Origin: Gillisella terrae
GTDB taxonomy: Bacteria; Pseudomonadota; Alphaproteobacteria; Rhizobiales; Rhizobiaceae
Assembly (NCBI RefSeq): GCF_004801395.1
Contig: NZ_SSOA01000005.1
Coordinates: forward strand, 1-64,000
Length of the DNA stretch: 64,000 nucleotides
Reading direction: 5' to 3'
Shown: positions 1-10,163 of the stretch, piece after piece
How positions within the stretch are numbered: position 1 is the first letter of the stretch
Layout of the letters: each line of letters opens with the position of its first letter
Notes under the pieces: model-generated
Told to the model about the DNA's origin: nothing
Database searches by the model: none
Seen by the model: the letters and a program-made list of their open reading frames with translations, nothing else
Position numbers and translations under genes: made by a program

Positions 1-129
1 GTCAAAAACCGCGACGTCATCTATGCGTCCCGTCACCCATCCGTCGACTTCTCAAAGTTCATAAACATCGTCGCAAGCCCCGTCGGTATCGTCGCAGCCG
101 CAACAACCGTCACAAATAATATGAAGTGA
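1..129 (+). CDS. C-terminal end of a Wza/KpsD-like capsule export protein (partial)
   Basis: Frame 1 is open from the first base to a TGA at 127-129 and encodes 42 residues beginning VKNRDVIYASRHPSVDF and ending in a short Ala/Val-rich segment. The pattern (polar N-x-D-V-I-Y-x-S start, then a K-F-hydrophobic stretch) resembles the C terminus of outer-membrane polysaccharide export proteins of the Wza/KpsD/CtrA type. Its place directly upstream of an RkpA-like gene and of other capsule genes supports this. The gene starts outside the window, so only the tail can be judged. It could instead be another cell-envelope protein. Confidence 0.55.
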   Translation, partial: VKNRDVIYASRHPSVDFSKFINIVASPVGIVAAATTVTNNMK

Positions 130-360
130 TTGCTATTTTTTGATGGTTTAATATGAGTGGTCTTGCGACGTATATGGCAGTGAGGTGGTGGTTGCGTGAC
201 ATTTGCGGCTGAACATCTTAAAATACTGTTTTGCAACACTGTAACATTGGCTCGGGGGAACCACGCTGTTCATTGTGTTGCGGAGCGGCCTATATACCGC
301 TGTGTATCCTGTGGGTTTGTGGCACCACAATAATCGAGTTCGAGTTAAAGGCGTTTGATA

Positions 361-3300
361 ATGAAGGATTTGGGGAACATGTCCGTTGTGGGTGAGGTTG
401 CGGTCGTTGGAGCGGGCGCAAGATTACCCGGTGCCTCGGACGTCGCATCCTTCTGGAACGTCTTGAAGAGCGGCCGTAACACGGTCAGTGATACGCCAAA
501 AGGCCGCTGGAGTGTGGGGCGCTTTCTCAGGCCGGGAGAGCCGCAACCCGGATTTGCCTATACCTTTGCCGGTGGCTACCTGGCCGATCCCTTTGCATTT
601 GACCCTGCCCTTTTTGGCATTTCCCACCGGGAAGCCCGCCAGATGGATCCTCAGCAGCGCATGCTGCTGGAAGTGACCTGGAGTGCGCTGGAAGATGCAA
701 ATATCCCCGTTTCGTCCCTCAGTGGTCAAAATGTTGGCGTTTACATCGGTGCCTCGAATGTTGACTATCAAAGCAGTGCGACCCAAGATCCATCCTTGAT
801 GGAAAGTCACTATATGACGGGGAATTCCCTGTCTATCCTGTCCAATCGTCTGTCGCATGCCTTCGATTTGCGCGGTCCCAGCTTTACAGTGGATTCGGCC
901 TGTTCATCATCTTTTGTTGCCTTGAACGAAGCGATGGCGGCGCTGAATGATGGACGGATTGATCTTGCCATTGTTGGCGGGGTCAATTTGCTGCTGTCGC
1001 CTGCTCCATTCGTTGGCTTTTCTCAAGCGCATATGCTGTCGCCAACCGGGCGTTGCCGACCGTTTTCGGAAGAGGCAGACGGCTATGTTCGCTCCGAAGG
1101 TGCGGTGGTCGTGGTTTTGCGCCGCCTGAAGGATGCGCGATCGGAAGGAAATGCGGTTCGCGGCATCCTGCTCGGCTCCAGCGCCAATTCGGACGGCTAC
1201 ACGCCCGGCATTTCGTTGCCATCCATGGATGGTCAGAAGCATCTTTTGCAGTCTCTCTATGCGGATCTCGGTCTGCATCCAGACAAGCTGGCCTTTGTTG
1301 AAGCCCACGGCACCGGCACAAAAGCGGGAGACCCGATTGAGGCTCGTGCCATTGGCGAAGCGCTGGGCATACACCGCAGCCGTCCCCTGCCAATTGGTTC
1401 TGCGAAATCAAATGTCGGGCATCTGGAATGTGTGTCCGGCCTGGTCGGGTTGTTGAAATCCTGCCTGTCTTTGCAAAACCATTTGCTGCCGCGTTCGGTG
1501 TTCAGCGAGCGGCTCAATGATGCAATCCCGTTTGCCGATATGAATTTGGCGGTCGCCCAGCAAGACGTAAAGCTCGAGCGGCAATCGGGCCAAGAGCGCC
1601 TCATTGCCGGGATTTGCAATTATGGCTTCGGCGGCACCAATGCGCATGTGGTGGTTGCCGAGGGTGATCCTGCCTTGAAGGACGTATCGGTTGCTGACCA
1701 CGCCAGGATGGAGCATTCCAAGGCAGATGCGCCGCAGGTGATTGCGATTTCGGCGGCCACCAAAGAAGCACTTAAAATCAGATCCGCTCAAATTTCGCAG
1801 GTTCTGGCCAATGGTGCGAGGGTTGAAGATGTTGCCAGTGCCCTTGGCCACAGGCGCGATCTTCTGCCTCATCGTCTTGTGGTGCCGATTTCGACCCCGG
1901 CTGCGGTCTCTGCAAGCCTCCAGGCTGTTGCCGAAGATATGCCCGTTCAGCGTGGAGTTGCTACCGCTGCGACGTGGGAAAAATCGCCGGCTGCTTTCGT
2001 CTTTACCGGCAATGGCTGTCAGTTTCGGGAAATGGGCCAGCTGGCCTATAAAAAATCCAGGATCTTTCGCGAGGAAATTCTGGAGATCGATCAGATTTTC
2101 AAACCATTGTCCGGCTGGTCCATTGCGGAAACCATTGAACATGGCGTGGAGCCGGAGCGGCTGGCCCTGACATCAATCAGCCAGCCGCTGATTTACGCTA
2201 TCCAGTCGGCGTTGGTGACGACTTTGGCGCGCTTTGGCATAAAGCCGGACGTGGTGTTTGGCCACAGCATGGGCGAAGTTGCCGCCGCCGAAGCCTGCGG
2301 CGCGCTGAGCCGCAAAGAGGCTGTCAAGGTTATCTATCTGCGCAGTCACCATCAGGAGCATGTGCGTGGCCACGGCACCATGCTGGTGGTGGCGACAACG
2401 GAGACACGAGTTGCCGACCTGCTGGAGCAATCGGCGATCAACGGCGTCGAGATTGCTGCGATCAACGGTCCAAATTCGCTCACGGTTTCTGGGCCGAGCG
2501 AGGCGCTTTTGCGTCTTGCCAAGGAATGCAGCAAAAACAAAATCGCCACGGTAAAACTGGATATTCAATATCCATTCCACTCCTCAGCGCTGGATCCGTA
2601 TCAAGACGATCTTGTCAAGGATCTCACGGGCATTGTGGCAGGCCCGTCATCCATTCCCTTCCTGTCCACGGTTGTTGGCGCGGAAATCGACGGCGAACAA
2701 CTGACCGGCCATTATTGGTGGCAGAACATTCGCAATCCTGTGCAGTTCCGTCTCGCCACGGAAAAGGCTTTGGAGCGGCATATCCATTGCTTCGTGGAAA
2801 TTGGACCAAAGCCTATTCTCTCCGGTCCGATCAAGGACACCCTGCGCGCTCACGCCACCGACAGCCAGTTCATGAGCACGCTGTCTGACAAGGATCAGGC
2901 CGACGCTGATCCGATCATGCAATTGATTTCCCGTTTTATCGCCATGGGCATGAGCTTTTCAATGGAAGCGGCCTTTGGCACAAAGCGCCCAAGCCGGGTT
3001 TCAATCCCGCCCTATCCGATGCAGCGCAACGACTTCACGCTGGGTGGCACGTCGGAAGGTTTGCTGGCGTTTGGCAAAATGACCAAGGCACCCAAACGCC
3101 ATGCCCTTTTGGGCGATCGCATGGCGTCGGGTTCGCCAGAATGGCGGAGCCTGCTTGATCCGGCAATTCTGCCGTTTCTCGAGGATCATCAGGTCGATGG
3201 CGCGGTGGTTGTTCCAGCCTCCGGCCTTGTTGAAATGGCCTTGCAGGTCGGGCGCGAGATCTATGGCGACAAGCCGTTTGAGGTGAGCGAGCTCGACGTT

Positions 3301-6300
3301 TTCAAGGCGCTGGCCATCATGCCGGGCGAAATCCGTGAAGTGTCGACCATCTGGGCAGATCAATCTCAGGGTGTTGAGATCTGGAGCCGCAAGCGGTTTT
3401 CCACCAACAGCGAAGATTGGATTTTGCACGCGCGCGGCACCATCGCAACGCTGTCGTCGCGCAAGGCGGAAGCACTTCTGCCACCCGTGGCCGATCAGAT
3501 CATCCGCAATTCCCACGCGGAGGTCTATGAAGAAGCCACCCGCGCCGGATTGGAATATGGACCCAAATTCCGCCGGGTTGAAAGCATTGAGCGCGATGAC
3601 GTGACCACGGATTCACGCCTGTCAACGCCGGATGCTGTGCCGGAACACAGCCTTGATTATATGCTGCATCCAATTTCTTTTGATGCCGCCCTGCATGGCT
3701 TGTTCATCTCGCGTCCGCAAAAAGACGGTGAAACCAAGGCTTACATGCCGGTTCGCATCCGCAATGTTCGGGTTTGGGAGCCGGGTGTTGCCATCTGCCG
3801 CTCGATTACTCTTTTGACCAACGAGACCGAACGTTTCAAGACGGTGGCGGTGTCCTTGTTCAGCGCCACAGGTGCGCTGGTTGCTTCTGTTGATGCGGTG
3901 GTGTTGCGCGCTGTCTATCTGTCGCGGGCGACCATACCGGATCGCACTTTCCGCACGGAAATTGTCGCTCTTCAGCGCCCCGATCTGTCCGCGTCATTTG
4001 CAGCCGTTCAGGCCAGCATGAAAGCGCGGCCTGTGACAGAGGCAGCACCTTGGCTGCTCACCCGCGCGTTCTGTGTGTCTCTGGCCCAAACCATTTTGCG
4101 CAATCTGGCCCAGGATGGTGCGGAAGGCTCTCCTGAAGATTTTGTAAAATCGGGTCATATCGTGCCAGAAGCGGTGCATTATCTGACCGCGCTTAATCAG
4201 GTTCTGTCCGAATTCGTCACAACCTCCGATTCTGAGGATGGCAAAGATATGGCTCTGGCAATGGGGCTACCATCGCCCCATGCTTTGCTTGCCACGCTTA
4301 TCAATCGCTTTCCGGCTGCCAATATGGAAATCCGGCTTGCTGCCGATGCGCTGGAACATGCCGAGCGATTTATCCGCACGGGTCAACAGCCAGCAGCCAC
4401 CTCATGGCTGCTTCAGCGGTTTGAATCCGAGACATGCCTCGCCGCACCGGCAGTGCGTGCGCTTGCGGATGTTTTGACGCAACTTGCTGGCGCAAGCAGC
4501 CAGCCCTTGCGTGTGTTGGCTCTGGAGCCTTTTGGTCCGGGCCTTGCCAAGGCGCTTGCCGAGCTTGCAGATGCTGGCCGGATTGAAGTGACATTCTGTA
4601 GCAAGACGGCCGCCGACATTGATGCACAACGGCAGGAATTCCGCGCGGATTCGTTGATCAACCGTCTTGTTTTGAAGGATGAAATCGAAGAGCAGCCGGT
4701 GGCATTCGACGTTCTTGTCAGCTTTGCCGCCTCGCTGGTTGCTGGTGATGATCGTGGCCTGTTCACGCAGGCCCTTGGCCTGATGAAAACCGCGGCCCCC
4801 ATCGTCATTGCCGCACCGGGAACAGATTCCACTCTCGACATGCTTCGTGGTTTGTGGAGCCCGTGGCTTGAGCCAATGTCGAGCGGCGAGGTTGCCGGGC
4901 GCACGCCGTCGGTGGAGGCGGTGAAACGCCAGCTGCGCAAAATCGGCGTTGAAAATATCGATAGCTGCGCAACGGATGATGGCCAGGGCAATATCGTGTT
5001 TGGCCGCGCACCCGTTCGTGAATTTGACAAGGCGGTTCTCGAAAATCTCTCTGATGTCGGCAGAATTGCTCTGGTTGTCGATCAGGGGCAGGCCTCTCTT
5101 GCGGCAGACTTCCTGCAATTCATCGAAACCATTGCAACTGGGTCGGAGCCGCAAGAGGCACTGCTTGGCTGGCTGGATCAGACTGGCGCCGATGAAGCCT
5201 TGACCTTGATTCTTGCGCCGCACGCTACCGAACATAATGCTCTCGATGAATTGGCGCATCGCATCGAATACCTGCGCGCGATTTTGGAATGTATCGAAGC
5301 GTCTGGCAAAACCGTTCGGCTTTTTGTGCTGACAGAGGCAATGACCGCCGATACGCAGACAAAATCCGGGCTGGAACGCGCCATCCAAGGCTTCGTTCGC
5401 GTCGCAATCAATGAATATCCAAATATCGACTTGCGCCTCATTCACCTGTTGCCCGGCGCGGATATCGAGGTCATTGCCAAGGTGATCGCTGTACCCGGAC
5501 CCGAGAGGGAGTGGCAGATTGATGGAAACGGTGCATCCGTCTTGCGTGTGCGCCGAGGGATCATGCCGCCGAAGGCGTTGCAAGAGAACAATCGCAGTGT
5601 TCTGCGCTTTGAATATCCCGGTCGCCTAGACAGTTTTGTCTGGACGGTTGCGGAACGGCGCGAACTGGCGGTTGGCGAAATCGAGGTTCAGGTTGCTGCC
5701 GTTGGTTTGAATTTCCGTGACGTGCTGGTTGGTCTGGGCATTTTGGATGACGATCTGCTTGGTGCCGGTCTGACCGCAGCGTCGCTTGGCTTTGAGTGCT
5801 CTGGAAGAGTGTCGCGCATTGGCCCCGGTGTCTCGCGCTTCAAGGTTGGCGATCCTGTGATGGGCTTTGCCAAAGATGCATTTACCTCTCATGTCATTAC
5901 GCCTGCATGGTATTTCCATCAGGCACCTGAGGGCATCAGTCTCGAAGCCGCCGCCACCATTCCGGTTGCGTTCGTGACGGCCTGGTATGCATTGGTCGAG
6001 CGCGCGCATTTGAAGAAAGGCGAAGATGTTCTGATCCATGGCGGGGCTGGCGGTGTTGGTCAGGCGGCCATCCAGATTGCCCGCAACATTGGCGCTCGCA
6101 TTTTCACAACCGCGTCCAGCCCGATGCGCCAGCGCATTGCGCGTGTGGCGGGTGCTGACCTGTTGTTTGATAGCCGTCAGGAGCGGTTTGCAGACGCCAT
6201 TCGCTCTGAATATGGCGGTGTGGATGTCGTGCTCAACTCTTTGGCGGGCAAGGGCATGCTTGAAAGCTTCAAGCTGATGAAGCCGTTTGGCCGCTTTATT

Positions 6301-7833
6301 GAACTCGGCAAGCGCGACTTCCTTGAAAATACCCCGCTTGGGCTGCGGCCATTTGTTCGCAATCTGCAATATTCAGGCGTCGATCTGGATGAATTGCTTG
6401 GCCACGATCGCGGTCTGGTTGAGTCCATGCTGGCGAAGATTTCTGAGGCCTTCAGCCGTCGTGAACTGGTGCCCCTCACCTATCAGGTGCTTGAAGGCTT
6501 TGAAGTGGGCCGTGCATTCCGTGCCCTTCAAGGCTCCGAACATATTGGTAAAATTGTTGTGCGCCCACCTGCGGCGGCGCGTGACGATGTTGATCAACTG
6601 GTGTTCACAGTAAAGCCGGGAACCTATGTGGTGATTGGCGGTGCTGGCGGCTTTGGCTTTGCCACGGCCCGCTGGCTGGCCAAAAAGGGTGCAACCAAAC
6701 TCGTGCTGGCCTCGCGGCGCGGCGTGGTCGAGCCTGAGTTGCTGCCGCAAGTAAATGATATGCGCGCCCAGGGCGTTGAAGTCATCACCATGGCGCTTGA
6801 TGTTCGCGATGCAGGTGCCGTCAATGCATTTGTCAACACGGTACGCTCCCGGCACGGCGAAATCCGTGGTGTGATTCACACTGCTGTTGCGCTTGATGAT
6901 GGTCTGATCTCGGGCCTGACATCCGAGCGGTTGCGCGGTGTGCTGGGTGCCAAGGTTGATGGCGTGCTTAATCTGGATGCTGCTCTTTCCGATGTCGATC
7001 TCGATTTCTTCGTGGTCTATTCGTCGGCAACCACCGTGATTGGCAGTCCGGGCCAAGGTGCCTATGTGGCCGCCAATGCTTTCCTTGAAGGGTTCATGGA
7101 AAAGCGCCGCGCACTTGGAAAGCCTGGCCTTGCCATTGGCTGGGGTGCAATTTCCGATGCGGGCATTATCGCGCGCGACAAGAGCCTTGCCGATCGCCTT
7201 CGTCGGACCACCGGCGTTGTGGGCATTCGCGCATCGGAAGCGCTGGCGCAGCTTGGCCGCCTTTTGGCTCTTGGCAACGCTGCGGCACCGATCCAGTTCT
7301 ACAGCAATATCTCGCCAAGCGAGGCTGCCGGAAAGCTCGCCTTGATCAACAGCCCGACCTATGCGGGTCTTGGTCTGGTTCGCGCGCAAGAAGGTGTTGA
7401 ATCGGGAGACGATATCGCAACCGCCATTGCCGGTGAGACGCCCGAAAAGGCGCTGGGGATCGTGATCAAGATCATGCGTCGTGAGGTCGCTCAAATTCTG
7501 CGCATGCCGGAAAGCCAGATTGATAGCGACAGGCAGATGGGTGAATTGGGTCTGGATTCGCTGATGGCGCTCGAACTTCAGCTCGGCATTGAACGGCTGG
7601 CGGGTGTGCAGGTTCCGCTCGTGGGCATTAACAATCGCCGCCTTAGTGATGTGGCGGCCATGGTCTTGCATCATATGGGGGTCGATCTTGGCAGCAGCGA
7701 AGATGAAGACCTTGAACTTGATGATGCCATGCGCATGACGGAAATGCATGTGACCGACAGCGCAAGCACCGAAGAGATTGCCAGGATCAAAGCCCATATC
7801 AAATCGACATCACGTCTGGGAGCAGCGGAATGA
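361..7833 (+). CDS. rkpA: RkpA/WcbR-like multidomain polyketide/fatty acid synthase (KS-AT-DH-psiMT-ER-KR-ACP)
   Basis: A 2490-residue type I synthase with a fully reducing set of domains. Residue numbers are from ATG 361, preceded by AAAGG; a TTG at 355 is possible. KS has DSACSSS with Cys181, EAHGTGT with His316 and NVGHLE with His354. AT has GHSMG with Ser636. DH has HQVDGAVVVP with His943 and Asp1108. ER has the NADPH motif HGGAGGVG near 1894. KR has GGAGGFG and catalytic Tyr2235. ACP has GLDSL with Ser2400. About 500 residues between DH and ER contain a region resembling the C-methyltransferase of reducing PKSs, but its SAM motif is degenerate (VLALEPFGPG). There is no thioesterase, so release probably depends on the next gene, which overlaps by four bases. 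Architecture and context match rhizobial RkpA, which is needed for K-antigen surface polysaccharide. A secondary-metabolite PKS is the alternative. Confidence 0.85.
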   Translation: MKDLGNMSVVGEVAVVGAGARLPGASDVASFWNVLKSGRNTVSDTPKGRWSVGRFLRPGEPQPGFAYTFAGGYLADPFAFDPALFGISHREARQMDPQQRMLLEVTWSALEDANIPVSSLSGQNVGVYIGASNVDYQSSATQDPSLMESHYMTGNSLSILSNRLSHAFDLRGPSFTVDSACSSSFVALNEAMAALNDGRIDLAIVGGVNLLLSPAPFVGFSQAHMLSPTGRCRPFSEEADGYVRSEGAVVVVLRRLKDARSEGNAVRGILLGSSANSDGYTPGISLPSMDGQKHLLQSLYADLGLHPDKLAFVEAHGTGTKAGDPIEARAIGEALGIHRSRPLPIGSAKSNVGHLECVSGLVGLLKSCLSLQNHLLPRSVFSERLNDAIPFADMNLAVAQQDVKLERQSGQERLIAGICNYGFGGTNAHVVVAEGDPALKDVSVADHARMEHSKADAPQVIAISAATKEALKIRSAQISQVLANGARVEDVASALGHRRDLLPHRLVVPISTPAAVSASLQAVAEDMPVQRGVATAATWEKSPAAFVFTGNGCQFREMGQLAYKKSRIFREEILEIDQIFKPLSGWSIAETIEHGVEPERLALTSISQPLIYAIQSALVTTLARFGIKPDVVFGHSMGEVAAAEACGALSRKEAVKVIYLRSHHQEHVRGHGTMLVVATTETRVADLLEQSAINGVEIAAINGPNSLTVSGPSEALLRLAKECSKNKIATVKLDIQYPFHSSALDPYQDDLVKDLTGIVAGPSSIPFLSTVVGAEIDGEQLTGHYWWQNIRNPVQFRLATEKALERHIHCFVEIGPKPILSGPIKDTLRAHATDSQFMSTLSDKDQADADPIMQLISRFIAMGMSFSMEAAFGTKRPSRVSIPPYPMQRNDFTLGGTSEGLLAFGKMTKAPKRHALLGDRMASGSPEWRSLLDPAILPFLEDHQVDGAVVVPASGLVEMALQVGREIYGDKPFEVSELDVFKALAIMPGEIREVSTIWADQSQGVEIWSRKRFSTNSEDWILHARGTIATLSSRKAEALLPPVADQIIRNSHAEVYEEATRAGLEYGPKFRRVESIERDDVTTDSRLSTPDAVPEHSLDYMLHPISFDAALHGLFISRPQKDGETKAYMPVRIRNVRVWEPGVAICRSITLLTNETERFKTVAVSLFSATGALVASVDAVVLRAVYLSRATIPDRTFRTEIVALQRPDLSASFAAVQASMKARPVTEAAPWLLTRAFCVSLAQTILRNLAQDGAEGSPEDFVKSGHIVPEAVHYLTALNQVLSEFVTTSDSEDGKDMALAMGLPSPHALLATLINRFPAANMEIRLAADALEHAERFIRTGQQPAATSWLLQRFESETCLAAPAVRALADVLTQLAGASSQPLRVLALEPFGPGLAKALAELADAGRIEVTFCSKTAADIDAQRQEFRADSLINRLVLKDEIEEQPVAFDVLVSFAASLVAGDDRGLFTQALGLMKTAAPIVIAAPGTDSTLDMLRGLWSPWLEPMSSGEVAGRTPSVEAVKRQLRKIGVENIDSCATDDGQGNIVFGRAPVREFDKAVLENLSDVGRIALVVDQGQASLAADFLQFIETIATGSEPQEALLGWLDQTGADEALTLILAPHATEHNALDELAHRIEYLRAILECIEASGKTVRLFVLTEAMTADTQTKSGLERAIQGFVRVAINEYPNIDLRLIHLLPGADIEVIAKVIAVPGPEREWQIDGNGASVLRVRRGIMPPKALQENNRSVLRFEYPGRLDSFVWTVAERRELAVGEIEVQVAAVGLNFRDVLVGLGILDDDLLGAGLTAASLGFECSGRVSRIGPGVSRFKVGDPVMGFAKDAFTSHVITPAWYFHQAPEGISLEAAATIPVAFVTAWYALVERAHLKKGEDVLIHGGAGGVGQAAIQIARNIGARIFTTASSPMRQRIARVAGADLLFDSRQERFADAIRSEYGGVDVVLNSLAGKGMLESFKLMKPFGRFIELGKRDFLENTPLGLRPFVRNLQYSGVDLDELLGHDRGLVESMLAKISEAFSRRELVPLTYQVLEGFEVGRAFRALQGSEHIGKIVVRPPAAARDDVDQLVFTVKPGTYVVIGGAGGFGFATARWLAKKGATKLVLASRRGVVEPELLPQVNDMRAQGVEVITMALDVRDAGAVNAFVNTVRSRHGEIRGVIHTAVALDDGLISGLTSERLRGVLGAKVDGVLNLDAALSDVDLDFFVVYSSATTVIGSPGQGAYVAANAFLEGFMEKRRALGKPGLAIGWGAISDAGIIARDKSLADRLRRTTGVVGIRASEALAQLGRLLALGNAAAPIQFYSNISPSEAAGKLALINSPTYAGLGLVRAQEGVESGDDIATAIAGETPEKALGIVIKIMRREVAQILRMPESQIDSDRQMGELGLDSLMALELQLGIERLAGVQVPLVGINNRRLSDVAAMVLHHMGVDLGSSEDEDLELDDAMRMTEMHVTDSASTEEIARIKAHIKSTSRLGAAE

Positions 7834-9149
7834 GTTCAGAATACGATGCGCCGATCAGCGATCAGGCTTTTGACCAGATCATGAACTCCATGCGGACGCA
7901 CAAGCCCGAAGCAAAAACCGGGGCTGTTGCAAAGAAGGTCGCGAAACCTCGCAGCAGCGGTTTTGAAACCCATCCTCTGTTCCAGCAGATGAAAATGCAG
8001 CGAGAATTTGCCGCTTTGTTGCAGATCAAGGATCCCTATTATCATCAGCACCAGCAAAAAGCGGGTGCAACATCAAAAATCGAAGGCAAGGATCTCGTCA
8101 ATTTTGCCTCCTATGATTACCTCGGTCTCAATGGTCATCCCGAGATTCTGGAGGCTGTGGCCGAAGCCAACCAGCGTCTCGGCACATCCGTTTCTGCCAG
8201 CAGAATTAGCGCTGGCGAGCGCGATGTTCACCGCGATCTGGAGCTTTCGCTGGCTCGCATTTATGAGACGGATGATTGTATTGCCTATGTGTCCGGCCAT
8301 GCGACGGCTGTTTCCACCCTCGCGACGCTGATGGGGCCGAAAGACATCATCATTCATGATGCGCTCATTCACAATTGTATTGTGGTTGGCGCGCAGCTTT
8401 CTGGTGCGGTTCGGCGCTTCTTTCCGCACAACGATCTTGCAGCGCTTGAGCGTATTCTCGAAGATGAACGGGACAGTTTCGAACGTGTGCTTATTGTCAG
8501 TGAGGGCCTGTTCTCCATGGATGGCGATGGCCCCGATCTTCAAAAGCTCATTGACATCAAGACCCGATATGATGCGATTTTGATGATTGATGATGCCCAT
8601 GGGCTCGGCGTGCTCGGCGCAACCGGCCGCGGCATTTTTGAACATCAGAATGTGTCGCCCAAAGGCGTCGATATGTGGTTGGGAACATTGTCAAAAAGTC
8701 TGGTGAGTTGCGGCGGCTATGTTGCCGCGAACAGCTTGATCATCGACATTCTCAAGCACAATGCGCCTGGCTTCGTTTACAGTGTGGGCATGCCGGCAGG
8801 TGCCGCTGTTGCGTCAAAAGTGGCAATCGACATTATGTTGAGAGAGCCGCAGCGTGTGCAACGGCTTGCAAGTCTCTCGCGCCGCTTTTTTGATCGCGCC
8901 GAAGCAAGCGGTCTGGATCTCGGCAAAAGCTGGGGCATCGGCATTATCCCGGTTTTGATCGGTGATACCGTCAAAACATTGCGCTGCGCTGAGCGTCTGT
9001 TGCAAAACGGCTTCAACGCCTTCCCTGTCTTGCCGCCGGGTGTACCCGAAAAATCGGCAAGACTTCGTTTCTTTATCAATCAGACCCACACGGAAGAGCA
9101 GATCGATGCGGCTGTCGATGCGTGTGTGGACGCGATAAAGCGCGCCTGA
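7830..9149 (+). CDS. rkpG: RkpG-like alpha-oxoamine synthase (PLP enzyme)
   Basis: A 439-residue fold-type I PLP enzyme of the family of 8-amino-7-oxononanoate synthase, 2-amino-3-ketobutyrate CoA ligase and serine palmitoyltransferase. DDAHGLG (Asp254, His257) positions the cofactor, and GTLSKSL holds the Schiff-base Lys289. The N terminus extends about 70 residues beyond the usual start of the family and is charged, so it may dock onto the ACP of the synthase. It starts in the stop of rkpA (ATGA), so the two are translationally coupled. By family chemistry it would condense the ACP-bound acyl chain with an amino acid and lose CO2, releasing a long-chain alpha-aminoketone, as AOS enzymes do in sphingoid and fumonisin-type pathways. 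The amino acid used cannot be read from the sequence. Confidence 0.85.
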   Translation: MSSEYDAPISDQAFDQIMNSMRTHKPEAKTGAVAKKVAKPRSSGFETHPLFQQMKMQREFAALLQIKDPYYHQHQQKAGATSKIEGKDLVNFASYDYLGLNGHPEILEAVAEANQRLGTSVSASRISAGERDVHRDLELSLARIYETDDCIAYVSGHATAVSTLATLMGPKDIIIHDALIHNCIVVGAQLSGAVRRFFPHNDLAALERILEDERDSFERVLIVSEGLFSMDGDGPDLQKLIDIKTRYDAILMIDDAHGLGVLGATGRGIFEHQNVSPKGVDMWLGTLSKSLVSCGGYVAANSLIIDILKHNAPGFVYSVGMPAGAAVASKVAIDIMLREPQRVQRLASLSRRFFDRAEASGLDLGKSWGIGIIPVLIGDTVKTLRCAERLLQNGFNAFPVLPPGVPEKSARLRFFINQTHTEEQIDAAVDACVDAIKRA

Positions 9150-9168
9150 CACTGAAAATTTATAAGAC

Positions 9169-10044
9169 TCACTCAATCGGATCGATTGCGTCGTCCAGAA
9201 AATACCACCGCTCGATATTGGCTTTAATAACAGGCTCAATCAGTCCGTTGAGAAAGGCCACATCATCGAGCGGGGTGGACGTTGATGCGTCCGGCATTTC
9301 GTGCACGGGGCACCAATGCATCACGAAGCGGCATTTTTCTTTGCGCTCAATATAGGTAACTGAAATGGCGCAATTGTATTTGCGTGCCAGTTTGGCGGCG
9401 ATGGCAAGGTTTCCCTTGGTGTGAGGGGCGCGCCCGAACAGGGGAGCCATGGAACGGCCCTGCCGTGCCTCATCGGGGAAAATGGCGACCGCTTTATTGT
9501 CCTCCAACAGCCGCATCGCTTCTTGAAGCCCTTTGCGATCCGGTGTCAGCAATTGAAAGCCCAGCGTTTCACGCGTGTTGATGGCGATTTCCCTCTGCAC
9601 CGCACTGGCTGGCGGGTCATAGAAGGTGGCAAATTTCAAGCCGACAGTTTGCAGACAGGCACCCGACGCCTCCCAATTGCTGATGTGCAGTGGCAGTGCA
9701 AGAAGCGGCCTTTTGCCAAAATAGGGCAAAATATGATCGACACCCTCGACAGAGGCGCGTCCCATACTTTTAATTCGGGGGAGAGCGGCAAATTCCCCCA
9801 TGAATCTGCCGACATTATCGAGAAAGGTTTGAACGCCAGCCTCGATCTGCTCAGGTGTCCAATCGGGCCGATGGATGGCGAGATTGCGACGGGCACCGGC
9901 AAGAATTTCTGGCCGATTGAAACGCACATTGGTGCGCACCAGAAAACTGCCAAGATCCGAACTCATATCGACGGGCAGGCGGCGCATCAGATTATAGGCA
10001 CCCCGCTCCCACGCTTCCGTTGCTTTTTGCGCGAAACTCTTCAT
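9169..10044 (-). CDS. LpxL/HtrB-family lipid acyltransferase
   Basis: 291 residues with the HX4E catalytic motif of the lysophospholipid/lipid A late acyltransferase family (LHISNWEAS, near residues 118-126) and the downstream FPDEARQG block. It lacks the strong N-terminal membrane anchor usual in LpxL and starts with an amphipathic segment. It converges on rkpG with 19 bases between the stops, and its own upstream neighbour is a P450 on the same strand. In this setting it more likely N- or O-acylates the amino-lipid made by RkpA/RkpG than lipid A itself, but that is inference from position. Confidence 0.8.
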   Translation of the reverse strand: MKSFAQKATEAWERGAYNLMRRLPVDMSSDLGSFLVRTNVRFNRPEILAGARRNLAIHRPDWTPEQIEAGVQTFLDNVGRFMGEFAALPRIKSMGRASVEGVDHILPYFGKRPLLALPLHISNWEASGACLQTVGLKFATFYDPPASAVQREIAINTRETLGFQLLTPDRKGLQEAMRLLEDNKAVAIFPDEARQGRSMAPLFGRAPHTKGNLAIAAKLARKYNCAISVTYIERKEKCRFVMHWCPVHEMPDASTSTPLDDVAFLNGLIEPVIKANIERWYFLDDAIDPIE

Positions 10045-10059
10045 GAAATCTCTCTTTTT

Positions 10060-10163
10060 AGAGTTTGTCAGGGAAAAGTGGAATCCGGTTTTCCCGAAGA
10101 GACAAACGAAAACAAAGAATGTTAGACGCTGTCAGGTTCAATCTGAACCTGACAGCGTCTAAC
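10060..10163. repeat. RIME-like palindromic intergenic element, copy A
   Basis: A ~104-base element ending in a perfect 20-bp inverted repeat (10121-10140 with 10144-10163, three-base loop). Its other half begins AGAGTTTGTCAGGGAAAAG and contains GACAAACGAAAACAA. The same element lies reversed at 50288-50388 with about 85-90% identity. Size and two-part palindromic build resemble the RIME elements described in rhizobia. The stop codon of the P450 gene lies inside the palindrome, which could also act as a transcript end. Confidence 0.8.

Noticed and set aside
1-354. Two short minus-strand frames (33-239, 148-330)
   Set aside because: No motif or ribosome site; one overlaps the plus-strand end of the export protein. 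The region is better read as that gene end plus the rkpA promoter region.
6373-7797. 474-codon open frame on the minus strand
   Set aside because: It lies antisense to the KR/ACP part of the synthase, has no ribosome site or recognisable motif, and is rich in His/Arg/Gln as expected of an antisense frame.
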